Positions 45,857 to 57,518 of a DNA stretch of 64,000 bases are shown here, in pieces. The position numbers and the translations under genes are program-made. Positions within the stretch are counted from its first letter, which is position 1. Every line of letters begins with the position of its first letter. Where the stretch lies: positions 186,001-250,000 of the forward strand of contig JACCLO010000009.1 in assembly GCA_029448655.1 (NCBI GenBank), written 5' to 3'. Source of the DNA: Wolfiporia cocos. Taxonomy: Eukaryota; Basidiomycota; Agaricomycetes; Polyporales; Phaeolaceae. Under the pieces are notes generated by a model that was not told the DNA's origin, did not search any database, and saw only the letters and a program-made list of their open reading frames with translations.

Positions 45857-46639
45857 CACCAGCCCCGCAGCGGCTGGGAGTGTACAGCGCCCTGAAGAAG
45901 CGCACCTCTACGAAGAGGCTTCACAGAGACCCCTTATCTTGTGGGAAGATAAGGTGGTCTTACGCCACTCGGTATCCCATCTCGGAATATTCGGTAACTT
46001 GGCAATGGACTTTGCCCGGAGGACAAGGACACTAGCTACATGTGCCCCTCCTGTATCATACTTTTCGCCTGACCCTGTCGCACGCAAATTCTTTACTTTG
46101 TATAATGTACACGGAAACTATTCCCGAGACGATAATAAATCGTTTTCCATCGAAGTAGAATTGTGGGTATACGGCAAGAAAGTAAACGCCATGGCCTTAA
46201 TCGACACCGGCGCATCCATAAGCGTCATTGATAAAGTACTCGTCCACGAGGAGAAGTTAGTCACACAAAAACTACCTTCCCCTCTCGAGATTCGTAACGC
46301 CGACGGTACATGGCAGTAAAAGCTTATATGGTGCACGAGGAACACAAGTCCACCGAATTCTTGTACGTAATGGACGTACAGAATGCGGATGTGATCCTCG
46401 GATATGATTGGTTCCTGAAACACAACCCGGACTTCAACTGGCCGGAAGGAATCTTCACATATCGGTGTACAGAAAAATGCAAACATGGCAAACGAGTTTC
46501 GATTTCCGAGGAAGAAGACGAAATTGAACCCCGCAACATCTATCAGATCATCAACGACTTTCCAATAGATTTTCTTGGCTTAGAGGAGCCCGAGAATCCC
46601 TTTGTCGCTTGGGTGAACACCCTTGACGAAGGAACGGAA
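45857..46639 (+). pseudogene. Protease region of element 4 pol
   Basis: Contains the aspartic protease motif ALIDTGASISVID and VILGYDWFLKHNPDF. A frameshift near 46305-46320 separates the two (DGTWQ* versus MAVKAYMVHEEHKS). The frame then runs to EGTE, where the solo LTR at 46640 is inserted, and continues in frame after it. Confidence 0.8.
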
Positions 46640-47211
46640 TGACACAGACTAACCTGTCTGTGGGACCCTGTACGACAGGGGAGGGAATCCTATAACGCAG
46701 TACAGGACGGTGCGCGACCGCAATAGCGGTGAACTGTCGGCTGTACCCTAAGAAGGGACTCCTAGAGTCGACGTGTTGAGGCAGCGCACAGTCAAGTAAG
46801 ACGAGATGGGCTCCCGGCCAGAGTCGCACACAGAATGAGGATAGAAAGGGGCTATGCCCAATTGTCGAGAATCTTAGGAATGGGGAGTAAGCCCACATTC
46901 CATTGTAATATATACATGAGCGATGGAGCTACTAGTACTGCCCTAAAGAGAAGGCCTGTGCGCCGTATCTACTGGGTCATGTGCTAAGTGACGCATCATG
47001 TAACTACTGTGACCATAGTGTGAGTACCGGAGGCGCGCGCTACCCTACAGCGCTAACCTAACGACCAGGTGACCTGCAATAACTGGGAGTGACGCTGGAG
47101 GTGGCTACAGCGCAGAGGCGCGGCGTACGCCTAGCGCCGCGCGTACGCCTAGCGCCGCGCGTGCGTCCTATAGCGAGGGAGTACAAACCTGCATAGAGAA
47201 AGTTTGTGACA
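46640..47211. mobile_element. Solo LTR in element 4 pol, target duplication CGGAA
   Basis: 572 bp with CGGAA at 46635-46639 and 47212-47216. Removing it restores EGTE|LLIDAIQSI. Near its right end GCGTACGCCTAGCGCCGC is partly duplicated. Confidence 0.9.
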
Positions 47212-48911
47212 CGGAACTCCTTATCGACGCCATTCAGTCGATAACGGAGAAGTCGGATGACGAATTCTTGACAGATGCTGATCTCCAGAAATGGAAATCC
47301 TTGGTTCCGGAGGAATACCAGGAGTTTGGTCCCACGGTATTTTCTCAACGCGCATCCGAAAGGATGCCCAAACGGAAACCATACGACCACGCCATCGACT
47401 TCCCTGATGACGCGGTACTACTGCCCCCGAGTAAGGCATACAAGATGTCTCCTCAGGAAGCAAACTCGCTATATCAGTGGATTCAGGAAGAGTTACGGAA
47501 GGGCTACATCCGACACTCGAAATCCCTGATCGCGAGCCCGGTCTGCTTCGTCCCTAAAAAGGACGGTGGAGCCCGAATGGTAATCGATTACCGAAAGGTA
47601 AATGACTTGACCATTTAAAACAGGTACCCTCTCCCACACATAGACAAGCTTATTGATAAGCTTAGCCAAGCTTCGATATTCACGAAGCTCGACTTGCGTT
47701 GGGGTTACAACAACGTAAGAATCAAGGAGGGAGATGAATGGAAGACCGCATTCATTACGCCTAACGGCCTTTACGAAGCTGTAGTCATGTACTTCGGTTT
47801 TTGTAATGCACCCAGCACGTTCCAACACATGATGAACGATATTCTAGGTGACCTTATCAGAGAAGGAAAGGTCATTGTCTACCTAGACGACATCCTTGTG
47901 TTTGGAAACGACCTGTTGGAACACCGTCGTATCGTCAAGCAAGTATTACAAATCTTGCAAGACAACGACTTGTTCGCGAAGCCTGAAAAGTGCTTCTTCG
48001 AACAATCAAGTATTGAATACCTGGGAATGATCATTCCCAAAGGAAAAGTCGAAATGGACCCTAAGAAGGTAGCCGGCGTCATGGACTAGCCTACACCTGC
48101 CAAGGTGAAGGACGTCCAGGCCTTTGTTGGCTTCGCCAACTACTACCGTCGGTTCATTAAGGACTTCTCCAAAGTGGTTAAGCCGTTAACCGAACTGTCC
48201 AAGAAAAACACGCAGTGGAACTGGGGACCCGAACAAGCGGAAGCCTTCCAAACTCTCAAGGAAGCTTTCACATCGGCTCCAATACTCCGGATCCCAGATC
48301 AGGAGTCCCCGTTCCACGTGGAAGCGGATTCTTCCGATTACGCAACTGGTGCGGTGCTATCGCAATACTCTTCGGAGGATAAGCTCTGGCACCCGGTAGC
48401 CTTCTACTCGAAATCTCCATCAGCGCCCGAAAGGAACTATGAGATTTACAATAAGGAGTTGCTCGCAATCATCTGCGCTCTAGAGGAATGGAGACATTGC
48501 CTCGAACGACATCCACACAAATTCGAAGTATGGTCAGATCATCTCAATCTGACATATTTCAAATCGGCACAATGGCTAACCTGGAGACAGGCACGCTGGA
48601 GTCTTTACCTGACAAGGTTCAACTTCACCATGTGCCACAAACCCGGTAAAACAATGCTCACGGCTTACCCTCTGTCACGGAGGCCAGACCATGAAGAGGG
48701 GGTGGAACTCGACAATCGCGATCAAATTTTGCTGAAACCGGAATACTTTACGGTTAGGGCGCTAGAAGCGTCACAGCAGGAGATACAATCAGGCGACGAG
48801 GACCTTCTCCGACAAATCCAACAAGCCCTCATGGACGATCAGATTACCAAAGATTACCAGGAACTACTGAAAAGTGGTCCCAAGGAATTCGGTAAAGATC
48901 TCCAGGAATAG
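47212..48911 (+). pseudogene. Reverse transcriptase and RNase H of element 4, three stops
   Basis: RT motifs [23 protein letters not shown] and [10 protein letters not shown]; RNase H motifs EADSSDYATGAVL, YEIYNKELLAI and VWSDHLNLTYF. Stops at 47616 (TAA), 48087 (TAG) and 48909 (TAG) interrupt an otherwise continuous frame. The latter two replace a Trp expected from the family (GVMDWP, LQEWNMEAG), so TGG to TAG changes. Confidence 0.88.
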
Positions 48912-50524
48912 AACATGGAGGCCGGATTACTCCTCAGACGAGGAAAAGTGTACGTTCCCAAAGAGCCTAAGGAATTGCGCACAAAGATTCTGGAGTTACA
49001 TAATGACCATGTGACTGCCGGACACTTCGGACGATGGAAGACCTATGAACTTCTATCACGTAATTACTGGTGGCCTGGAATGACCACGATGGTAAAGCAA
49101 TACGTGGAAGGTTGTGACACATGCCAGCGCATGAAGAACCGCAACCAGACCCCGTACGGACCCCTGCAACCGCTCCCAGTACCGGAAGCACCCTGGGACA
49201 CAATCACAATCGACTTCATCGTTCACTTACCGCCCAGCGGCGAATTCAAACAATTCACTGCTATTATGGTAGTAGTGGACCGATTGACCAAGCGAGCACA
49301 CTTCATTCCCACGTCAGACAATATCTCGGCGAAGGAATTAGCGAACCTCCTGTATCTTCAGATTTATCCGAATCACGGACTTCCAAAACAAATCATTTCG
49401 GATAGAGGACCGCAATTCTCTTCTGAGTTATTCAAGGGATGGTGCGAGCAATTGGGAATTCAGAGGTCAATGACGACAGCCTACCACCCACAAGCGGACG
49501 GCCAAACGGAGAGAATTAACCAAATTCTAGAACAATACCTACGATGCTACATCGATGTTATCCAAAAAGATAACTGGGTGTTCTATCTCCCCACGGCAGA
49601 ATTCGCGTACAACAACGCGGCTAGCAAGACAACCAAGAATAGTCCATTCTTCGTCGAGCTAGGAAGGCATCCCAATGCAGGGCCTGCGGATTTGAAGCCG
49701 ACGCAATACTCGGACTTAAATCAATTTGCTTACGCCAGATGGTCAGCACAAGAACAGGCTAAGGCAGCAATGAAATTGGCTGCTGAACGCTGGTCTTGGT
49801 ACTATGATCAACACAAGCGCTCGGTACCGTTTAAAGTCGGCGACAAGGTACTCGTTGATGCCCGTAGCTGGCAAGACTCCGAAAGAAGTCTTAGTCCACG
49901 CTATTTGGGACCCTTTAAGATAATTGAACAATTATCTCCGGTCACCTTTAGGGTACACATGAACGAGCAATACAGGGCTTACCACCCAGTATTTCACGCT
50001 TCCAAGTTGGTTATGTACAAGGACCCTGTGCATCAGAAGAAACCAGAGCCTCAACCAGAAATGGTCGATGGTGAAGAACTATGGGAAGTCGAGAAGATCA
50101 TCGTCTCCGCGCAGGAAGAGTTGAATACAGAATCCGATGGAAAGGATTTGGTATCAATGATGACTCCTGGGTACGCGAAGCCGATCTCGACTCGGCATAT
50201 GACATTCTGCAGGAATACAAGGCTTCACACCCTATTCCAATGCAGGATGTTCCCCTCAGGCGATCAGCTAGAAGGAAAGAAGCGGTTCACGTCTTCGATC
50301 CTGACAGTGACGACTGGGAAGCCAACGAATGCACATGGCCAGACGACTGGCCGCAGTATCGCGAGAAATTTGCGAAGGACCCTAAGCAGCGCATGGTTAG
50401 ACACCCCGACGGGGGATGGATGTCAGCTGACATTAACCAAAACGCGGACTTGAAAATCGTAGTCGGTGAAGGCGGCCGAATGCCGGAAAAAGGAACCAAG
50501 GACTCAGTTGGATTCGACCTGTAA
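48912..50524 (+). pseudogene. Integrase and chromodomain of element 4
   Basis: Zinc-binding region (HNDHVTAGHFG, CDTCQRMK), core residues D in TITIDFIVHLP, D in ISDRGPQFSS and E in QTERINQILE, C-terminal GDKVLVDARSW, then a chromodomain (LWEVEKIIVS ... GRVEYRIRWKGFGINDDSW). The chromodomain is split by a one-base frameshift near 50110. Chromodomains of such elements are thought to guide insertion to marked chromatin. The frame then runs toward the dUTPase (GTKDSVGFDL) and meets a TAA at 50522. Confidence 0.88.
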
Positions 50525-51445
50525 ACCGCAACAGGCGATGTTCTGCCAGCTCACGGGCAGACAGAATACAACACCAAACTGAAGATCCAGGTACCTTTCG
50601 GCACTTACGGACGTATTGCCCCCCGCTCTAGCCTTGCCCGAAAAGGCATAGACGTAATGGGTGGCGTCATTGACCACGATTATCAAGGCGAAGTAATCAT
50701 CATTCTCCGGAATCACTCTGACATATTGTCACAGACTTATGTCTGTGCTACCCCTGGGCTCAGGGGGAACCATACTCAACGTCAGTCGAGTCTACAAGAC
50801 ACCGCACCAGCGCTGAACGTAGAGGCGCATGGGATGACACGCTCATTCCCTGACGTGCGTCGAGATAGCGGCGGTGGCTCACAGACAAGGACGCAGAGAT
50901 GTGGGCCCCGGGCCAGCAGGCATCACAGCGATAGTAAGCAAGGGTTGTTACACCATTGACGAGAATCTAAAGGATGGGGAGTAAGCCCCATCCGCTGCTA
51001 CCTATATACATGTGGAGGCAGTAGAACTAGTCGCCCTAAAGTACAGGTCTGTGCGCATGTAACTAAGAGTGACTGTGATGTTATACTACATGTAACGAGG
51101 AGGTGACCTATCACGTGGCGTACCTGGCACGCGCGCTGCCTGACGAGCGCTCGCCTACTAAGTCAGATGATCTGTAGAGGTATCTAGGGCGCGACTGAAG
51201 GGTAACTAAGAGGAGAGGAGCGCGCACGCGTGCAGCGGCGCCCATACCATACTAGCGAGGGATGAGGGTACCCCCCAAGGGGTGAACCATGTCACATATC
51301 TATCGATATTCGGGCCAGTGATAAGATTGCTCAGCTCATCTGCAAAGTTGCTAAGGACCCGCACATTACGCTACACGGAAAATCTTACTTTGAAGAGATT
51401 AAATCCGAGCGCGGTACTGGTGGATTCAGCTCCACAGGAAGGTAA
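50480..51445 (+). pseudogene. C-terminal dUTPase of element 4, split by a solo LTR
   Basis: dUTPase motifs are recognisable on both sides of the LTR at 50727-51294: KDSVGFDL (I), GTYGRIAPRSSLARKG (II), GGVIDHDYQGEV (III) before it, and ASDKIAQLICKV (IV) and RGTGGFSSTGR (V) after it, followed by a stop at about 51443. A TAA lies in motif I. dUTPase hydrolyses dUTP and keeps uracil out of the cDNA. Position after the chromodomain is opposite to elements 1 and 2. Confidence 0.85.
50727..51294. mobile_element. Solo LTR inside the dUTPase, target duplication CATAT
   Basis: 568 bp with CATAT at 50722-50726 and 51295-51299. Related in inverted orientation to 8481-9027 (shared CCCCTGGGCTCAGGGGG). 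Confidence 0.88.
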
Positions 51446-51484
51446 TCGTTCCATTAGGGACAATGAAACCTGAAGAGGGGGTAA

Positions 51485-52245
51485 TGTCACAGATTTGGGA
51501 CATGCCACTATTTTTCCCGTATTTTTACCTATTTATCTGGTATTTCTACGATCTTGTAGAAATTTACGCTGCTAAGCGCCCGTCTACACGTACACGCAAC
51601 CAAACAACACGTACACAACGCGGTATACGTCCACTTGTCATAACAACACGTACATAACACGTTCGTACGCGTCAATGACTCAGCGGACTAACCTCCTGTG
51701 TCACGCGCCTTACTCATATCCTGATACTGGGCTATGTCAGTACCATTGGATAAGCGGCCCGCTCGTTATCACATGCCAATGCCCTTACGATTACTCATAT
51801 CCCGATATTGGTATATAAGAATCACATGCATGGCTTACTAAACGTAGCTTGATTACTCATATCCCGATACCGGAATATAAGAATCACATGCATGGCTTAC
51901 TAACGTAGCTGCAGCCACTTCCACAACATGGACCTACGGTCCAAACAAACGATCTTACTGGTGCGGCCATTACCGATGCACATGGTCTATTGTAGTTTAC
52001 GACTTAGCTGTATTAGTTATGTCTGCGCACAGACCGCCTCTATGTTTGGCACCCCTACTGGTAACCAAACAAAGCATGTATATAAGTAGGGCTATCACGG
52101 TGGACAAGCCTTAGATTTGTTCTCTGCATTCGCACAGTTACACATCATTCCTGCTTGCGCATACTAGCATCCTCACCAACCTCCATCAACTACTTCCAGT
52201 CACTTAACAAGGTTATAGAGTGAGTCCCACAACTAGTTTGTGTCA
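51485..52245 (+). repeat. 3' LTR of element 4
   Basis: 761 bp from TGTCACAGATTTGGG to TAGTTTGTGTCA, directly after the polypurine tract. Contains GTATATAAG-type TATA candidates (about 51810 and 52078) and a partial internal duplication near 51840-51905 (CTTGATTACTCATATCCCGAT). Confidence 0.88.
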
Positions 52246-52489
52246 CGGTGTGTTGGAACGGTGTTGGTACATGTGACGTATAGGTAGTTATGGAACTAGT
52301 TAAGTTAGAGCTAAGTGAGACAATTGACGTAGAAATTGTAGAACGTTAGGGAAGATTGTGGGAAAATAAGCGTTAGCTTAGGAAAATCTGTGACATTTCG
52401 AAAATAAGAAATCCAAACGTGGTACTGGTGGATTCGGCTCCACAGGAAAGTAATCGTTCCATTAGGGACAATGAAACCTGAAGAGGTAA
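52246..52489 (+). pseudogene. Second dUTPase tail and polypurine tract, remnant of another element 4-type copy
   Basis: After ~150 bp of unassigned sequence, dUTPase motif V (RGTGGFGSTGK, 52417-52449) and its stop recur, followed by GAAGAGGTAA and a second LTR at 52490. This is the 3' end of a sister element, directly following element 4. Confidence 0.7.
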
Positions 52490-53902
52490 TGTCACAGATT
52501 TGGGACATGCCAATATTTTTCCCGTATTTTTACCTATTTTTCTGGTATTTCTACGACCTTGTAGACATTTACGCTGCATAAGCGCCCGTCTACACGTACA
52601 TGCAACCAAACAATACGTACACAACGCGGTATACGTCCACCTGTCATAACAACACGTACATAACACGATCGTACGTGTCAATGACTCAGCGGACTAACCT
52701 CCGGTGTCACGCGACTTACTCATATCCTGTTACGGGTCGAATACCCGTTCGTATATTTGAGTCGCGAATATAGATCGTTCTTCTGCACATAGGCACGTCG
52801 CCGTATGCAAGGCAAATACTCGTTACGTGCCTTCGGGTCCTAAGTGAAGTTCTTAGGAGATCAGTTAATATCCAATGCGCGTTAGAGGATATAATCTATT
52901 CAGGTGCGAGTCTGATAGAGTATAAGACTCGCCTAAGTCCGAGAAGTCAATGTGCACTTCGAGGACTTAGTCGTTCAGTTGCTCGAGTGAGAAATACTGA
53001 GCGTAGTTTCCTACGTTTGAGAACGAGTATAAGACTTCTTGTTTATACAACAAGGTCGAGCTGAAGAGCCTCGACAGTAGGTACATTAGTTTATATACTA
53101 CGTTGGGTTTCAGGGGTCAAGTCCATCCCAGATGTCACCGATACTATCTACGCTATAGTACCAAACGTTTGATAGGTATGTAGTGATATACCTGAGACGA
53201 TAGATAGGAATGATGGCATTTGAACGCCATCTATCAGCTAACAAACGATGAACATGAAACGGTGGCAGAGTTGGATCTGCCAAAGATGAAACGTGCCCTA
53301 TAGACTAGTACAACTGGGGATGCGCCCAGTAGAGTCACGAGTAGCCAGGGGAGTTGGTTGCGCAACAAGTCCCTGTATCGTATTCGCCCAGTGGTGAGTT
53401 CTGTCGATATTTGAAAAATCAAAATAACCGTAACATATCCCGATATCGGGCTATGTCAGTACATAGGATAAGCGGCCCGCTCGTTATCACATGCCAATGC
53501 CCTTACGATTACTCATATCCCGATATTGGTATATAAGAATCACATGCATGGCTTACTAAACGTAGCTTCAGCCACTTCCACAACATGGACCTACAATCCA
53601 AACAAACACTCTTACTGGTGCGGCCATTACCGGCGCACATGGTCTATAGTAGAATACGACTTAGCTGTAATAACTGTATCTGCGCATGGACCGTTCTCAT
53701 GTTTGGTTCCCTTCGGGATAGCCAAACACTACATGTATATAAGTAGGCTTAGCAGCACGCTAAGACCTTAGATTTGTTCTCTGCATTCGTACAGTTACTT
53801 AACATCTCTGCTTGCGCCCACTAGTCTCCTCACCAACCTCCAGCAACTACTTCAAGTCGCTTACAAGGTTATAGTGTGAGTCCCACAGTCTAGTCTGTGT
53901 CA
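52490..53902 (+). repeat. Second element 4-type LTR, split by another LTR
   Basis: Same family as 51485-52245. Its two halves (52490-52737, 53441-53902) are separated by the insertion at 52738-53435. Its right edge lies inside a gag sequence of the inverted third family. Confidence 0.82.
52738..53435. mobile_element. Solo LTR of a different family, target duplication TATCC
   Basis: 698 bp, TGTTACGGGTC to AACCGTAACA, with TATCC on both sides (52733-52737, 53436-53440). Its ends differ from the TGTCACA-type LTRs, so it belongs to another retroelement lineage. Confidence 0.88.
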
Positions 53903-54300
53903 GACGTCACCGTACAGGACTATGAGGTCCAACAAGGGGATGGCGGTGCAAGAGTTGTCCCACCTCCACCACGATATGTGGTTCCTGGTCGAATCTTCCC
54001 CGTAGTACTTGATGTACGCCGTGTGGTTCACATTCAGGAATGGGCGCATGTGCGCTGGAATTGAGTTGAAGGAGGTTACACTCCCCCTAACTCTGATGCC
54101 GAATACGACTCGCAGGTAGTCCATCAAGCAAGTTTGCTCTCCGGGCCATGCGTGCTTGCCGACGGCGGGGCGGTAGGCCGTAGCCACCTTGTGGGTGTTG
54201 TACAAAGCACCTTGGACGATTGTGTAGGACACCATTGCTGGACAGTATTCGTCAGCTTGAGTTATTTTCTTCCTTAAACGATAATTCAAGAGAAAAGTGC
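53903..54300 (-). pseudogene. Gag N-terminal fragment, left copy
   Basis: Reads MVSYTIVQGALYNTHKVATA, HAWPGEQTCLMDYLRVVFG and YYGEDSTRNHISWWRW, then is cut at YGDV. It matches the right copy at 59167 onward with scattered substitutions. Confidence 0.75.
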
Positions 54301-54452
54301 CTTTTCAGGACTTAAGTGCCTTTTCAGGACTTTTCGCAATCAATGCCATGCACCAAAAGAAATATGCCTTTTCAGGACTTTCTATCTACTACAGCTGAGG
54401 TTTCCCAAGATCGAAGTTGAGACTGCTATGTACTAAGTGTGTTTTTAAGTAC

Positions 54453-55649
54453 TGTCACAGACTTACCCGTCTGTGCGGACCCAGGCAACTGGGGAGATCC
54501 TATGCGCCTAACAAGGCGGTGTGCGACTATGCCAGCGGTGACCTTGTCGGCTGTACCAAAGGTGAGCCCCACCTAAGGACTCCTAGAGGCGACATAACAT
54601 GGCGGCACACAGACAAGCTAGTCATAGAGGGGCCCCGGGCCAGAGCGCACACAGGAAAGTAGTAAGAGAGGCACATTAGTGCATTGACGAGAATCTCAAG
54701 GATGGGGCTGTAAGGCCACCATCTGTCACGGACATCCCGTAGGGGGTACGTACTTCCCTCGCTATAGGTTATACGGCGCCGCTAGGCGTACGACGCCCGC
54801 TATACCATAGTTACCTCCACGTCGCGCCCAGTTACTGTAGATCACCTGACTGATCGGTTAGCGCTGTAGGGTAGCGCGCGTCTCATCATACGGACACATG
54901 ATGGTCACATTAGTTACATGTTACGTTACGTTTCCCGTGATCCCTTAGTTACGGCGCACAGGCCATTACATTAGGGTAGGACTCGTGCTCTCAACGTTCA
55001 CGCATGTATATATACGACAGGATGGTGGCCTTACAGCCCCATCTTTAGGATTCTCGTCATAGAGCGCAAGCTCCTCTCTTACTTCACGCTGTGTGACTTG
55101 CTGGCCCGGGGCCTCTATCGTGTCAGCTAGTCTGTGGGTTGCGACTCGTCGTCTGGGGGCCTTGGCGGCTGGGCACTCCTAGGGTGGACCTATGAGTTCG
55201 CCTCGGCGGCTGGGCACCTTATGGGTGGACCTATGAGTTCGCCAGGGCTGTCCTATGAGTACGTCGGTGCCGTCTGCTCACTCTATGCAGGCATGTAGGG
55301 ATCCCCCTGAGCCCAGGGGTCGCACAGACAGTAAGTCTGTGACACCATCCGCCGTACTTATACATCTGTAGCTGGCCGGTAAGGGCCGCCCTAAACTAAT
55401 GGCCTGTGCGCGCATTATGTAAAAGGACACATGACTATGTAACTACTGTGACAATGTAACTGTGTGACCATAACGTGAAGTACCTGAGGCGCGCGCTACC
55501 CTACAGCGCTAACCTAACAGTCAGGTGACTAACAAACTACAGAGACGCACAGGAGGTGGCTGAGGACCAGAGACGAGGCGTACGCCTAGCGCCGCATGTG
55601 GAACCTATAGCGAGGGAAGTACAGTGGCCCCCTGGGCACATCTGTGACA
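54453..55649. mobile_element. Outer solo LTR, target duplication AGTAC, containing another LTR
   Basis: TGTCACAGACTTACC to ACATCTGTGACA with AGTAC at 54448-54452 and 55650-55654. Without the inner insertion and its duplication it is 572 bp, the same as the copy at 46640-47211. Confidence 0.88.
54724..55344. mobile_element. Inner solo LTR nested in a solo LTR, target duplication CCATC
   Basis: 621 bp, TGTCACGGACATCC to TAAGTCTGTGACA, flanked by CCATC (54719-54723, 55345-55349). It includes an imperfect ~45-bp duplication around CTATGAGTTCGCC. Confidence 0.88.
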
Positions 55650-56402
55650 AGTACGTAACGTGCTGTTTCACGTCTAGGTCTCCAAAAACGTGCTCCACCC
55701 TCCTGAGATATTTTTCGAGGCGGCGGAGATCCTTGTTCTTCATGGAGTCCTGACGGACCCTTTGCTCCAGGTGTGTGGAGAGATCGTGAAGTCGGTGACG
55801 AGCGTGGTGAATTTTGCTATTATCGGGGCCATGGTGGTTGCACCGGGGACTTTCCATAGCCAGAAAAGGTTCTTGTGGGCGGCGTTCATCTGTTTGTCGA
55901 TGTTCAAGAACCAGTCCCACTTTTTCTCCGTGCAGTGGACGTCTTTGGGGTTTGCAAGACCCCGTTTCTCGACCCACTCGGCTGGCATCCTAAGCTCCTC
56001 CACTCTCTCCAACAACGACTTCTTTGGGGGCTGGATTCGCTCCCGAAGACTCCTCACCATTCTCTCTTCCCCAACCCTCTTCCTGGCTGCCTCGGCGATT
56101 AGCTAATCCAGGCTCTGTTTCTGGATCCGAGCCTCGAGCTTCTCCTTCTGTTTGAGAAGCTTAGTAAGCTTCTTCTGCCTGATGTCGTCGAGGGCGGCCT
56201 CGTGGTTGACCCTTTGGATCTCCTCCGGGTCGGCCGGCTTCTTGTAGAGGATGTTGTTGCCCTTTCGGGACTTTCCTCGCTTTGGGGTTGTGACCGCAGA
56301 GATGCGGTCTTCGAGCGATTTAGAGGAGGTGATGTGCCATTCCTCATGCTCCCCCGTAGCGGCGTTTCTCGGGGTAACCGTGAAACGTGGTGCTTTCGGC
56401 AT
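55650..56402 (-). pseudogene. First ORF of the third Gypsy family, left copy
   Basis: Starts MPKAPRFTVTPRNAATGEH at 56402 and is highly charged and helical (KKLTKLLKQKEKLEARIQKQ). A TAG at about 56103 interrupts it, at the same place as in the right copy. After MVRSLRERIQPPKKSLLERV a one-base deletion relative to the right copy shifts the frame at VTDF. Confidence 0.7.
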
Positions 56403-56900
56403 GACTACGTAAAAGAAGTCTAAGTAAGCTATTCTAGTGGAAATCACGCGGTCTTCTGTCGGGGCTTATCGTCACTTCTCGATGTGTCGTGCGCTTATCC
56501 TCCGGCGTCAATGGGCGCTCCGCCCTCGACCGGAGTTAGTATCGGCGACTGGATTGCGTCTCTCTCATGCTACCAGGTGAGGGATACAGCAGGTCGTCTT
56601 CCCTTGACGCCTGGGAATGCAGGATTTGGGGTATTACACCCCGCATGTGCCCACGCCTCACTCCAGTTAGGTGGCTGCCAGTGTTCAAACCAAACCCATG
56701 CCCTGAGGGACTTAGAGGGTGCCAAGGCCAGAACTCTATCGTTCTGAAGCCGTATCGGCAGCGGTTCTAGGCAGGGCAACCCGTGCCCACCATCCCAACT
56801 CTAAATAGAGTGGCCCCTGTACGCCTGGGGATAAGCGAGAAGGTCGTCTCCGGCCCAATCAAGAAGTTACACCGTTGCCCAACATATGGGGAAAGGCTTG

Positions 56901-57518
56901 TGTCACAAGAATTCTCCTAGTTTCCCTATATTTCTTACTATTTTTCCGACAATTCTACGAATTATCTACGACTTTCTAGACCAATAACTAGCTTATCTGG
57001 TTCATAAGTTAACGGTTACATACGTGCCCAATGATGGCAGCGTTATCTCCCGTAACGACGGTCTTATCTTATCACTAGTAGTTACCATCAGTCACATGTC
57101 TAGTTCTAGCCAATCGGACATTCTGTCCGGAAGCAGTCAGCGTATAAACGTCAGCGGACCGGGCCTTGGTCGCGCCCCGTCTTTGTAATGACAAGAGCGC
57201 AAAATGCCATTCGTGTGGCCTACGCCGCCTTTCTATATCCCGGTTTTGATCGGCATATGTATTTATCGTGTATTACTCAGTACTTAGGTACCTGGGGACT
57301 TGTAAATACGAATACGGACATTAGTATTATCTAATAAGACCGTTAGGGGTCATTTATCATGTATATATACTAGCCTTGCTGAGCGCTATTGCCTCAGTTC
57401 TATTCATTGCATTCATACTACGAGTTAACCACTCAACGTATCCTGCTTAACAACTGCTTATATCTCTTGCCTAACCAGCAATCCCAAGATCATTACAAGT
57501 AAGTGTTATCTTGTGTTA
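56901..57518 (+). repeat. 5' LTR of the third Gypsy family, right copy
   Basis: 618 bp, TGTCACAAGAATTC to TATCTTGTGTTA, near-identical to the solo LTR at 45238-45856. No matching target duplication; on the right it continues into the element leader. Confidence 0.8.

Larger units (their letters stand above)
44486..52245 (+). mobile_element. Ty3/Gypsy element 4 (dUTPase at the C-terminal end of pol), 5' truncated
   Basis: Order on the plus strand: gag with zinc knuckle, protease, RT, RNase H, integrase, chromodomain, dUTPase, polypurine tract (GAAGAGGGGGTAA), 3' LTR (51485-52245). The 5' LTR and gag start are missing. It is interrupted by three solo LTRs, each with a 5-bp target duplication: 45238-45856 (CACCA), 46640-47211 (CGGAA) and 50727-51294 (CATAT). 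Several stop codons and frameshifts show it is dead. Placing dUTPase after the chromodomain differs from elements 1 and 2. Confidence 0.85.
53903..56900 (-). mobile_element. Third Gypsy family, inverted left copy, truncated at both ends
   Basis: A minus-strand copy of what lies at 57700-59500 on the plus strand: leader, first ORF, spacer and gag start. It ends at 53903 in gag where an element 4-type LTR begins, and at 56900 in the leader where the right copy's LTR begins. Two nested solo LTRs (54453-55649) interrupt it. Confidence 0.8.
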
